NCBI GenBank assembly: GCA_025923195.1
Contig: JAICGJ010000001.1
Coordinates: forward strand, 62,001-126,000
Length of the DNA: 64,000 nucleotides
Source: Chryseolinea sp.
Lineage (GTDB): Bacteria > Bacteroidota > Bacteroidia > Cytophagales > Cyclobacteriaceae
Direction: 5' to 3'
Shown here piece after piece: positions 34,852 to 42,159 of this stretch. The notes below the pieces were generated by a model. The model was not told the origin of the DNA. It ran no database searches and worked only from the letters and a program-made list of their open reading frames with translations. Position 1 is the stretch's first letter; the number at the start of each line of letters is the position of its first letter. A program made the position numbers and the translations under genes.

Positions 34852-36027
34852 ATGGATGCATACATAGTTGCAGCAAAACGAACGGCAAACACTAGGGCAA
34901 AGCGGGGTGGATTTCGATTCACGCGCCCCGATGATTTTGCCAGCGAGATTATAAAAGGACTCGTGAAGTCCATTCCAGGACTGGAAAATAAAATGGTCGA
35001 CGATCTGATCGTTGGAAACGCAGTACAAGAAGCGGAACAAGGAATGCAAATGGGTAGGATGATTGCCTTATCGGCACTGGGTATAGAAAACGCCGGGATG
35101 GTGATCAATCGTTACTGTGGATCCGGCGTAGAAGCAATTCACTTGGCGTCAGCTAAGATCCAAGCAGGTATGGCAGAATGCATTATCGCCGGTGGGACCG
35201 AATCAATGTCCCTTGTGCCTGTCATGGGTTGGAAGACAGCCTTGAACTATAAAATAGCCAAGGAGAATCCAACTTACTACACTAGCATGGGGCTCACGGC
35301 TGAAGAGGTTGCTAAGCAATACAAGGTTTCCCGTGAGGATCAGGACAAATTCGCGTATGAATCGCACATGAAGGCCCTGAGAGCCCAAGATCAGGGAATC
35401 TTCAAGGAGGAGATCCATCCAATCACAATACAGGAAGTTTATGTCGACGAAGATGGGAAGAAGAAAACGCGCGACTTTGTTGTAGACATGGATGAAGGAC
35501 CACGCCGTGATACCAACCTGGAAGCTTTAGCCAAACTAAAACCTGTTTTTGCACTCGGAGGATCTGTTACTGCGGGTAACTCTTCGCCGACCACTGACGG
35601 CGCGGCATTCGCAGTGGTAATGTCAGAGAAGCTCATGAATCAGCTTCACTTAAAGCCTGTTGCAAGAATGCTTAGCTACGCCGTTGCAGGAGTTGACCCT
35701 AAAATAATGGGGATTGGTCCAGTCGCTGCGGTTCCAAAGGCGCTTAATAAGGCCGGAATGAAAATGAAAGACTTGGATCGCATTGAATTGAACGAAGCTT
35801 TTGCTGCTCAGTCTCTGGCAGTGGTGCGTGAATTAGACATTGATCCAGCGAGATTAAACGTTAACGGTGGGGCTATTGCCATCGGTCACCCCCTTGGAAG
35901 CTCTGGTGCAAGACTGTCTTTGACCTTGTTTAATGAATTAAGGAGAAGCCAAAAGAAATACGGAATGGTCACTGCATGTGTTGGTGGCGGACAAGGGGTT
36001 GCAGGTATCTATGAGTTATTGAATTGA
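34852..36027 (+). CDS. fadA: acetyl-CoA C-acyltransferase (3-ketoacyl-CoA thiolase)
   Basis: The 391-residue thiolase cleaves 3-ketoacyl-CoA in the last beta-oxidation step. The acylated nucleophile is Cys89 in NRYCGSG (86-92). His346 in [10 protein letters not shown] and Cys376 in ACVGGGQG supply the other catalytic residues. The length is typical. It begins 2 bases after fadN. No peroxisome or membrane signal is present, so it is cytoplasmic and probably complexed with FadN. Confidence 0.95.
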   Translation: MDAYIVAAKRTANTRAKRGGFRFTRPDDFASEIIKGLVKSIPGLENKMVDDLIVGNAVQEAEQGMQMGRMIALSALGIENAGMVINRYCGSGVEAIHLASAKIQAGMAECIIAGGTESMSLVPVMGWKTALNYKIAKENPTYYTSMGLTAEEVAKQYKVSREDQDKFAYESHMKALRAQDQGIFKEEIHPITIQEVYVDEDGKKKTRDFVVDMDEGPRRDTNLEALAKLKPVFALGGSVTAGNSSPTTDGAAFAVVMSEKLMNQLHLKPVARMLSYAVAGVDPKIMGIGPVAAVPKALNKAGMKMKDLDRIELNEAFAAQSLAVVRELDIDPARLNVNGGAIAIGHPLGSSGARLSLTLFNELRRSQKKYGMVTACVGGGQGVAGIYELLN

Positions 36028-36077
36028 CCTGGGATTGATACATGAACGATAAATCCTATCGCATCTAATATAAAGTT

Positions 36078-37880
36078 ATGAGCAAAGCAGTCGAGCAGTC
36101 GAAAGCAATTAAGGGTGGAGAATTCCTGATCAGAGAAACCCCAGCAAGTGACATATTCATTCCGGAGGAGTTCAACGAAGAACAAAGAATGATTCGTCAG
36201 CAATGCAGGGATTTCCTGGATAAGGAAGTGTTCAACAGGCTTGATGAAATTGATTCCATGAAAGATCCTAATCTGATGCCGTCATTGCTGGACAAAGCAG
36301 GTGAGCTCGGTCTGTTGGGCACTTCCGTTCCACCTGAATACGGAGGATTCGGCATGGACTTTAATACAACGATGTTAGTGGCTGAAGTTATCGGTGGGGG
36401 ACATTCCCTGGCCGTAGCCCTTTCAGCGCATACAGGCATCGGTACGCTCCCCATACTGTACTATGGAAACGAAGAACAGAAGAAAAAGTACCTTCCGAAG
36501 CTTGCAACCGGCGAATGGAAAGCCGCATACTGTCTGACAGAACCCGACTCAGGATCTGATGCAAATTCAGGAAAAACCAAAGCAACCCCATCCGGGGATG
36601 GCAAGTATTATACCATCACCGGACAGAAGATGTGGATCACCAATGGAGGCTTTGCCGATGTATTTATTGTTTTTGCAAAAATTGAAAATGATAAGAATCT
36701 CAGTGCTTTCATCGTGGAGAAATCCTTTGGCGGAATTACGATGAATGAAGAGGAGCATAAGATGGGCATCAAGGGCTCATCCACGAGGCAGATATTTTTT
36801 AATGACTGCAAAGTTCCCGCGGAGAATCTACTCTCTGAAAGGGAGAATGGTTTTAAGATAGCAGTGAACATCCTAAACATAGGCCGCATCAAGTTAGGAG
36901 TAGCCGCCATAGGGGGATGCAAACGAACAATTTCGCTCGCAACGAATTACGCCAAAGAAAGAAAACAATTCGGCACTACTATATCAAATTTTGGAGCCAT
37001 CAAGCATAAGCTCGCGGAAATGGTAACAAGGGTCTTTGCCTCGGAATCGGCCTGCTATCGCGCCGGACAAAATATCGATGATGCTTATAACGCTCTAGTA
37101 AATGCGGGTAAAGAGCCAGCACAGGCAAAACTAAAGTCCTTAGAAGAATTTGCCATTGAATGCGCTATACTAAAAGTGCATGGTTCTGAGGCGCTAGACT
37201 TCGTCGTAGATGAGGGTGTGCAGATCTATGGAGGTATGGGCTATTCGGCCGACGCTCCTATGGACCGCGCTTATCGGGATGCACGTATCAATCGAATTTT
37301 CGAGGGCACAAATGAAATAAACCGGATGCTTACCATCGATATGCTGGTAAAAAGGGCTATGAAGGGAAGCATCGATCTAATGGCTCCCGCCATGGCAGTG
37401 CAGAAGGAACTTATGGCGATACCGGATTTCAGCGCGTCAGCCGATGACGGAATTTTTAGTAAAGAAAAGATGGTCCTTTCCAATCTGAAAAAAGCAGGTC
37501 TAATGGTAGCAGGGGCGGCAGTTCAGAAATATATGACGAAACTTTCGGAGGAGCAGGAGGTGCTAATGAACCTGGCAGATATCCTTATCGAATGCTATGT
37601 AGCTGAGTCAGCTTTACTGCGCGTCGAGAAATTGATATCCATTCGTGGCGAACAAGCAGCCGAGATACAAAAACAAATGGTTCTAATATATCTGCATTCT
37701 GCAGTTGAGAGAGCGGCTAACGCAGCCAAGCATGCCATTCTTGCTTTTGCTGATGGTGATGAGTTAAGACTAATGCTATTGGGACTGAAGCGATTTACGA
37801 AGATCGACCCATATAACTTAAAGGAGGCCAGAAGACATGTAGCAAACTATGTTATCGAAAAAGGTGAGTATCCTTTCTGA
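36078..37880 (+). CDS. fadE: acyl-CoA dehydrogenase, FadE type
   Basis: The 600-residue flavoprotein catalyses the first beta-oxidation step. LTEPDSGSDANSGKTKA near 154-170 and GQKMWITNGGFADVF give the FAD/substrate strands, and RIFEGTNEINRML near 413-425 is the C-terminal signature. The length, longer than the usual 380-400 residues, reflects an extra C-terminal helical domain of about 170 residues, as in B. subtilis FadE and mitochondrial VLCAD. It lies 50 bases after fadA and closes the operon before a weak terminator. Electron acceptor proteins (EtfAB) are not in the window. Confidence 0.93.
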   Translation: MSKAVEQSKAIKGGEFLIRETPASDIFIPEEFNEEQRMIRQQCRDFLDKEVFNRLDEIDSMKDPNLMPSLLDKAGELGLLGTSVPPEYGGFGMDFNTTMLVAEVIGGGHSLAVALSAHTGIGTLPILYYGNEEQKKKYLPKLATGEWKAAYCLTEPDSGSDANSGKTKATPSGDGKYYTITGQKMWITNGGFADVFIVFAKIENDKNLSAFIVEKSFGGITMNEEEHKMGIKGSSTRQIFFNDCKVPAENLLSERENGFKIAVNILNIGRIKLGVAAIGGCKRTISLATNYAKERKQFGTTISNFGAIKHKLAEMVTRVFASESACYRAGQNIDDAYNALVNAGKEPAQAKLKSLEEFAIECAILKVHGSEALDFVVDEGVQIYGGMGYSADAPMDRAYRDARINRIFEGTNEINRMLTIDMLVKRAMKGSIDLMAPAMAVQKELMAIPDFSASADDGIFSKEKMVLSNLKKAGLMVAGAAVQKYMTKLSEEQEVLMNLADILIECYVAESALLRVEKLISIRGEQAAEIQKQMVLIYLHSAVERAANAAKHAILAFADGDELRLMLLGLKRFTKIDPYNLKEARRHVANYVIEKGEYPF

Positions 37881-37905
37881 AAGACGTTTATTAACCTAGA
37901 CTGAG

Positions 37906-37941
37906 AAAGGTCGGTTCTGAATGCGGAGCTGGCCTTTTTTT
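37906..37941 (+). terminator. probable terminator of the fad operon
   Basis: AAAGGTC (37906-37912) can pair with GGCCTTT (37931-37937), allowing one G-T pair, with a run of seven T residues at its end. The loop is 18 bases, so the hairpin is weaker than the others in the window. Confidence 0.5.
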
Positions 37942-38061
37942 ATGTACGGATCCAGGTTTTCACTGTTCATTTTTCAACAGCGATATTCTAAAAAACTTAA
38001 TTTCCGCACAAATACGCTGCATTTTAGCTGTTGCATGATATTTGGTATCCACTTCAAATCT

Positions 38062-38355
38062 ATGCAACACAAAAACTCAACTTCTACTGTTCTCATCGTC
38101 CTGCTGATCGTTTTCACTTTTCCCATTTGGATTGGGATCGCAGGAGGTCTATTTGGAATTGTTGTGGGAATCTTTGGGGCAATTTTTGGTATTATTGCCG
38201 GGGTGTTTGGCGCGGTCTTCGGGACAATCGGCGGAGTGTTTGGATGGCTGTTTAATTGGGATTGGCCGTTTGGTGGATTTTTTCATTGGAATATCCTCAC
38301 CATTCTTATTATTGCAGTGATCATTGTGCTGGTAAGCAGGTCGCGAAGAGCGTAG
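38062..38355 (+). CDS. small glycine-zipper membrane protein
   Basis: From the ATG at 38062 the protein has 97 residues. After a short polar start come two or more membrane segments in which Gly recurs every three to four positions with Phe and Ile (GIFGAIFGIIAGVFGAVFG and similar), a glycine-zipper pattern suited to tight helix packing or oligomerisation. An aromatic WLFNWDWPFGGFFHW linker leads to a last hydrophobic helix and a basic RSRRA tail. An open frame continues 47 codons upstream but its sequence is unlike a protein. Function unknown. It ends 1 base from the convergent gene. Confidence 0.65.
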   Translation: MQHKNSTSTVLIVLLIVFTFPIWIGIAGGLFGIVVGIFGAIFGIIAGVFGAVFGTIGGVFGWLFNWDWPFGGFFHWNILTILIIAVIIVLVSRSRRA

Positions 38356-38356
38356 C

Positions 38357-38764
38357 TCAGGTAACGGGATGTTTGTTATACAAATTGTTATTCAAAAAAT
38401 ACTTTGAATACATCGGGTATTTGTTGACTTCGCGAAGTTCGGGCTTCGAACGATTCACAAACACAACCTTATATTGAAATTCATACCCCTTCTCAACACG
38501 TACATCTTTCTTCACGACATACCATTTTTTATCCCAGGGATTAAGAACTTTTACCTCCAAATGAAAAAGTCCGGGCGTGCTCCTCACTCTTAAATATTTG
38601 CCTGGTTGCTTACTATACAACTTACCATTAACGTAAACTTGCATGCTTGCACCCTTTTCGACTTGAACTGCGATACCGGAATCATATGCCCATAATTGGA
38701 TGCTCATCATAAGCATAGCCACCGCCCCTAACATTTTCATAACAGAATTGTTTATGTTATTCAA
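38357..38764 (-). CDS. small secreted protein of unknown function
   Basis: The 135-residue product has a signal peptide (MKMLGAVAMLMMSIQLWA from Met9, cleavage near WAY) and a single beta-rich domain with ASMQVYVNGKLYSKQP and VKVLNPWDKKWYVVKKDV, ending in a basic, Asn- and Tyr-rich tail. The pattern loosely resembles the N-terminal domain of DUF4476 proteins, but I cannot assign it. Met9 (38740) is the alternative start and gives a more usual signal peptide. It faces the glycine-zipper gene tail to tail with a 1-base gap. Confidence 0.6.
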   Translation of the reverse strand: MNNINNSVMKMLGAVAMLMMSIQLWAYDSGIAVQVEKGASMQVYVNGKLYSKQPGKYLRVRSTPGLFHLEVKVLNPWDKKWYVVKKDVRVEKGYEFQYKVVFVNRSKPELREVNKYPMYSKYFLNNNLYNKHPVT

Positions 38765-38776
38765 TGCAAGGTTTGT

Positions 38777-38946
38777 GCCACCGTTTCAACTAATCACTCA
38801 GCATTTTATCTTTTTATTACACCAAAAATGGGAGATTTCTCTCGGTAAAAAGCTGGCCGCGGCCTGGTTATCAGCCTACGGCATCAACAAAAATAGCCAT
38901 AAGCCCTAACGACAAGGATGCACGGATTCTTTGTTAAACGGTGGCA
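38777..38946. repeat. 11-bp inverted repeat framing a 170-base intergenic segment
   Basis: TGCCACCGTTT (38777-38787) and AAACGGTGGCA (38936-38946) are perfect inverted copies. The segment between them holds no gene and contains the palindrome GGCCGCGGCC near 38860. It may be a small terminal-repeat element (MITE-like relic) or a structured untranslated RNA. No target-site duplication is obvious. Confidence 0.4.
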
Positions 38947-38996
38947 GGCTACCGATAGTGCATTACAGGCTCTGGCAGAGAACCGAATCCCCAAGC

Positions 38997-39605
38997 CTAT
39001 GAGTTTCTCCACTTTATAGTACACCCAATTGCCTTGGTATTGGTAGTGCCAATGGATTTACCTGCAAGCAACGCATCAACGGCTTCTTCGACATATTTCT
39101 TGGTGGCAGCGGAAGCATCGCGGCTGTTATTGTCAATGGTGCCTATGTAAGCTACTTCGAACTTGTCATCTGACTTTTGCAGCACAAACACATGGGGCGT
39201 GTTGGTTGCGCCAAATGACTTGGCAACGTTCTGGGATTCATCTATGAGATATGGGAAATCATAATTTTTGCGCTTTGCTTGCGAGGCCATCGCCTCAAAT
39301 GAATCTCCCGGTGAGATTTGGGGGTCATTCGCATTAATCGTTATAACGGGAAAACCCTTTGCCGCATATTTCTTATTTAATGATATGATTCTGTCATTAT
39401 AAGCCTTTGAGTAAGGACAAGTGTTGCAGTCAAAAATTACGATGACTCCTTTACCACTTTTGTAATCGGAAAGAGCAACCATCTTACCATCTACATTCTT
39501 CAATTTAAAGTCTGCTACCGCGTCCCCAACTTCATACTTGAAGGACTTAGCAGACAACAGTACCAACAGCAAGCCAACAAGTCCCAGAATCTTAACTTTT
39601 TTCAT
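38997..39605 (-). CDS. exported redoxin/AhpC-TSA-like thioredoxin-fold protein
   Basis: The 202-residue protein has a signal peptide (to about residue 20) and a thioredoxin fold with CNTC at 60-63 in FDCNTCPYSKAYNDR, where the related Bacteroidota family usually shows CNHCPY. VALSDYKSGKGVIVIF is the strand before it and NTPHVFVLQ holds the cis-Pro region (TPH). It belongs to the redoxin (AhpC/TSA) superfamily of thiol peroxidase-like proteins, in the periplasm. It lies 35 bases after the TlpA-like gene and is probably cotranscribed with it. Confidence 0.87.
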   Translation of the reverse strand: MKKVKILGLVGLLLVLLSAKSFKYEVGDAVADFKLKNVDGKMVALSDYKSGKGVIVIFDCNTCPYSKAYNDRIISLNKKYAAKGFPVITINANDPQISPGDSFEAMASQAKRKNYDFPYLIDESQNVAKSFGATNTPHVFVLQKSDDKFEVAYIGTIDNNSRDASAATKKYVEEAVDALLAGKSIGTTNTKAIGCTIKWRNS

Positions 39606-39640
39606 AGGGCATTAATTTGATTTTATATTGATCGTGTATA

Positions 39641-40126
39641 CTAATTGAGGGAAGCAATAAGTTTTTCAATTTCACCCTCCTTCAATTCCTTTTCCACAAA
39701 CTTTCGTTTGCCGGTTTTGGGATTGAATACAAGCGTCGCCGGAATCGCACCGCTCCATCCTCTGTCAACCTTGTCTATCCACGAATTATAGTCGATCTCA
39801 TCAAGTAACAACACCTCCGACTTGATGTTCTTGCGGGCTATGAATTCATTGACTTTTTCCACTTTATCGGCATAGTCGAGGTTGATAAGAGTGATTTTAG
39901 CATTAAATCTATTTTCAGTATTTAGTTTTTCCAGGAGTGGAAGCTCTTTTATACAAGGCGCGCACCACAGTGCCCAAAAATTCAATACTTGGATTTGATC
40001 GGATTTCGTCTGCAAAATTTTCTGGAGCTCATCAAATCTTATCACCGTGGCACTTTGCGCCATAAGAGCCTTTTCGACAAAAAAGAACACGGTTACCGCC
40101 ATTATTAATTTGCCCCAAACTCTCAT
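39641..40126 (-). CDS. TlpA-like thiol-disulfide reductase
   Basis: From ATG 40126 the protein has 161 residues with a signal peptide ending near LMAQ (residue 24), then a thioredoxin domain with WCAPC at 54-58 and AIPATLVFNPKTG holding the cis-Pro. It should reduce disulfides of periplasmic or cytochrome-type proteins. An open frame reaches 22 codons further but adds polar residues before the signal peptide; ATG 40138 is another option. It forms a pair with the downstream redoxin. Confidence 0.87.
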   Translation of the reverse strand: MRVWGKLIMAVTVFFFVEKALMAQSATVIRFDELQKILQTKSDQIQVLNFWALWCAPCIKELPLLEKLNTENRFNAKITLINLDYADKVEKVNEFIARKNIKSEVLLLDEIDYNSWIDKVDRGWSGAIPATLVFNPKTGKRKFVEKELKEGEIEKLIASLN

Positions 40127-40254
40127 TTTTGAATGCATAAGAATATCAGTTTTTTTAGAACATGAAGTGTCGTCAACCTTATATAAATCCATTATAATTC
40201 AAGTACTTAGAATTAAAAAAAAACAGTCAAAAAGAATTCCACAAATCTGAGCAC

Positions 40255-40263
40255 TTATCCACA
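40255..40263 (+). promoter_or_regulatory. perfect DnaA box in a divergent intergenic region
   Basis: TTATCCACA is an exact consensus DnaA box inside the AT-rich 289-base gap 40127-40415. TGTGGACAA at 40332-40340 is a near match on the other strand. A single perfect box is expected about once per 130 kb on one strand by chance, so this alone does not prove an origin. The gap also holds the promoters of the two divergent genes; TCATTTTG at 40403-40410 is a 7/8 -7 box for the plus-strand gene. Confidence 0.3.
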
Positions 40264-40415
40264 TCAAGGGTGTATGAATCATTAACATCAACATTATCAA
40301 TTAGTTATAAGGAATTTTTTCAATGGTTTCTTGTGGACAACTTGAAAAGGAGTTTTAGACATCGATATAAAGAAGAATATTTTACGGCTCAATGTAATGC
40401 TTTCATTTTGAACAT

Positions 40416-41363
40416 ATGAAACAAGAAAACAATCTAATCTGTCGCCTTTTTAATGTCGCCTTCCCGATCATTCAGGCAGGTATGGTTTGGTGCAGTGGGT
40501 GGAGGCTAGCCTCTGCGGTTAGCCGCGCGGGCGGATTGGGTCTAATTGGTTCAGGGTCCATGTATCCAGAAATTTTGCGTGAGAATATTCGGAAGCTTAG
40601 GAATTCCACGGAAAAACCATTCGGTGTAAACGTCCCATTGCTCTACCCAGAGATAGACAAGATTATGAGGGTGATCGAGGAGGAGGAAGTGAAAATTGTT
40701 TTTTCGTCAGCGGGGAACCCAGAAAAATGGACGGGATTTCTAAAGGATCGTGGTATCACGGTAATTCATGTTGTCTCGAGTGTTAAGTTTGCAAAAAAAG
40801 CCCAGGAGGCAGGAGTCGATGCTGTCGTTGCCGAAGGGTTTGAAGCCGGAGGGCATAACGGCAGAGAGGAAACTACAACCTTCGTTCTGTTGCCGATGGT
40901 GCGCGACGCGATCTCAATTCCTTTGATCGCTGCGGGGGGAATTGCAAGTGGCAGAGCCATGCTTGCGGCTGAAGTGCTGGGAGCGGATGGATTTCAGGTC
41001 GGGACGCGCTTCGCCGCTAGCGAGGAATCTTCTGCACATGTCAATTTTAAGAAACGCATCACAGAGCTGACTGAAGGTGACACCCTCCTAACGTTGAAAC
41101 AACTTACTCCAGTAAGGCTGGTCAAAAACAAGTTTTTTAATCAGGTGCAGAACGCAGAGCAAAACGGTGCGTCTAGAGAGGAACTTAAATTGCTGTTGGG
41201 AAGAGGCCGATCTAAACTCGGAATGTTTGAGGGGGATCTCGAGGAAGGCGAATTGGAAATCGGACAAGTATCATCTATGATAAAAAAGATCCAACCAGCT
41301 GCTGAGATATTATCTGAAATGTGGAATGAATACAAAGCATTGAGAAAGTCCCTGTGTCACTGA
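40416..41363 (+). CDS. nitronate monooxygenase family flavoprotein
   Basis: The 315-residue FMN-dependent TIM barrel belongs to the 2-nitropropane dioxygenase/FabK superfamily: PIIQAGMVWCSGWRLASAVSRAGGLG at the start (PIIQAGM, AGGLG), AVVAEGFEAGGHNG near 139-152, and IPLIAAGGIASG with the phosphate-binding GTRFAASEES. The nitronate monooxygenase and FabK enoyl-ACP reductase branches look alike at this level; absence of a fatty-acid synthesis neighbourhood favours the first. The 3' end overlaps the VOC gene by 10 bases. Confidence 0.85.
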   Translation: MKQENNLICRLFNVAFPIIQAGMVWCSGWRLASAVSRAGGLGLIGSGSMYPEILRENIRKLRNSTEKPFGVNVPLLYPEIDKIMRVIEEEEVKIVFSSAGNPEKWTGFLKDRGITVIHVVSSVKFAKKAQEAGVDAVVAEGFEAGGHNGREETTTFVLLPMVRDAISIPLIAAGGIASGRAMLAAEVLGADGFQVGTRFAASEESSAHVNFKKRITELTEGDTLLTLKQLTPVRLVKNKFFNQVQNAEQNGASREELKLLLGRGRSKLGMFEGDLEEGELEIGQVSSMIKKIQPAAEILSEMWNEYKALRKSLCH

Positions 41364-41752
41364 ACTTTACTAAAATCAAGGAAACCTGTCTCTATGTGCA
41401 CGATCTTGAAAAGATTCGAGAATTCTATCATAATGTTTTAGAGCTTCCCATTATAAACTATGACCCGGGTAAACATATTTTTTTTAGACTGGGGAGTTCT
41501 GTCCTGTTGTGCTTTAACCCGGACGATTCCAAAAACAAGATTACTCCACCAGCGCATTTCGGAGGAGGTAAGCAGCATGTGGCATTTGAAGTTGCCCTTT
41601 CAGAATACTTCAATACAAAGGAGGAGCTACTCTCCAAGGGTATCAAGGTCACAGATGAAGTTGTATGGAAAAGCGGGGCGGAATCTTTCTACTTCGAGGA
41701 TCCCGAGGGAAATATTCTTGAGATAGTACCTGACAAGGGAATCTGGGATTAA
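41354..41752 (+). CDS. VOC family (glyoxalase-like) protein
   Basis: The 132-residue metal-binding protein has the two beta-alpha-beta-beta-beta modules of the vicinal oxygen chelate fold: ETCLYVHDLEKIREFYHNVLELP at the start (LYVHDL, FYHNVL), HVAFEVALSEY near 74 and FYFEDPEGNILEIV near the end, with candidate ligands at His74 and the Glu of NILEIV. It could be a lyase, dioxygenase or resistance protein; the substrate is unknown. The GTG start overlaps the previous gene by 10 bases, implying coupling. The stop shares TTAA with the convergent small gene. Confidence 0.85.
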   Translation: MSLNFTKIKETCLYVHDLEKIREFYHNVLELPIINYDPGKHIFFRLGSSVLLCFNPDDSKNKITPPAHFGGGKQHVAFEVALSEYFNTKEELLSKGIKVTDEVVWKSGAESFYFEDPEGNILEIVPDKGIWD

Positions 41753-42015
41753 ATCTGAATATTAGCCCTTACCTCGGTACCCCTGGTTTCGGGGATTTTA
41801 TTATTCTCATTTTTCGTTGCCGGTCGGTAGGCATTATCATACCAGTCCTCATAGTCTTTGTATTGAAGGCAGCGCGGCATAAGCTTGCCATCCACTAGAA
41901 TCTTGATCAGGAGATCAGGATTTATCGTTTCCATGAGTATTGTCTTCTGATCGCTTGGTAAAGTGGAGATCTCCACGAACTCGATACCTTTATAGATTGT
42001 CGAATTAACTTTCAT
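41749..42015 (-). CDS. small hypothetical protein
   Basis: The 88-residue product begins with a KVNSTIYKGIEFVEI strand, has a helical middle (LPSDQKTILMETINPDLLIKIL in part) and a polar, basic C-terminal tail. No signal peptide or membrane segment. I do not recognise it. It ends tail to tail with the VOC gene, the two stop codons lying within the four bases TTAA. Confidence 0.55.
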   Translation of the reverse strand: MKVNSTIYKGIEFVEISTLPSDQKTILMETINPDLLIKILVDGKLMPRCLQYKDYEDWYDNAYRPATKNENNKIPETRGTEVRANIQI

Positions 42016-42090
42016 AGTTTTGGCTTAGTACGGAAATATTCTATTTAACAGAATTTATGTCCTATGGTTTAATTCGCTGGCGAAGTTAAT

Positions 42091-42155
42091 CAGAAATTTT
42101 TCTGACTATCATAGCTGTTAGAATAAATTTTAAACTTTTGATACTGCGGAGTATC
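42091..42155 (+). promoter_or_regulatory. two short hairpins in the recG leader
   Basis: CAGAAA-TT-TTTCTG (42091-42104) is a perfect inverted repeat. GATACT (42140-42145) and AGTATC (42150-42155) form a second stem with loop GCGG that ends 4 bases before the recG ATG and could cover the ribosome entry site. No standard -7 box was found in this gap. Confidence 0.3.
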
Positions 42156-42159
42156 GTGC

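Noticed and set aside
37921-38061. N-terminal 47-codon extension of the glycine-zipper protein
   Set aside because: It runs through the fad terminator and its residues are atypical (Phe/Cys/Ser-rich without a pattern); the ATG at 38062 begins a normal membrane protein.
38700-38909. Plus-strand 69-codon frame in the gap after 38764
   Set aside because: It starts antisense to the secreted protein gene, has no start context or protein-like pattern, and crosses the inverted-repeat segment.
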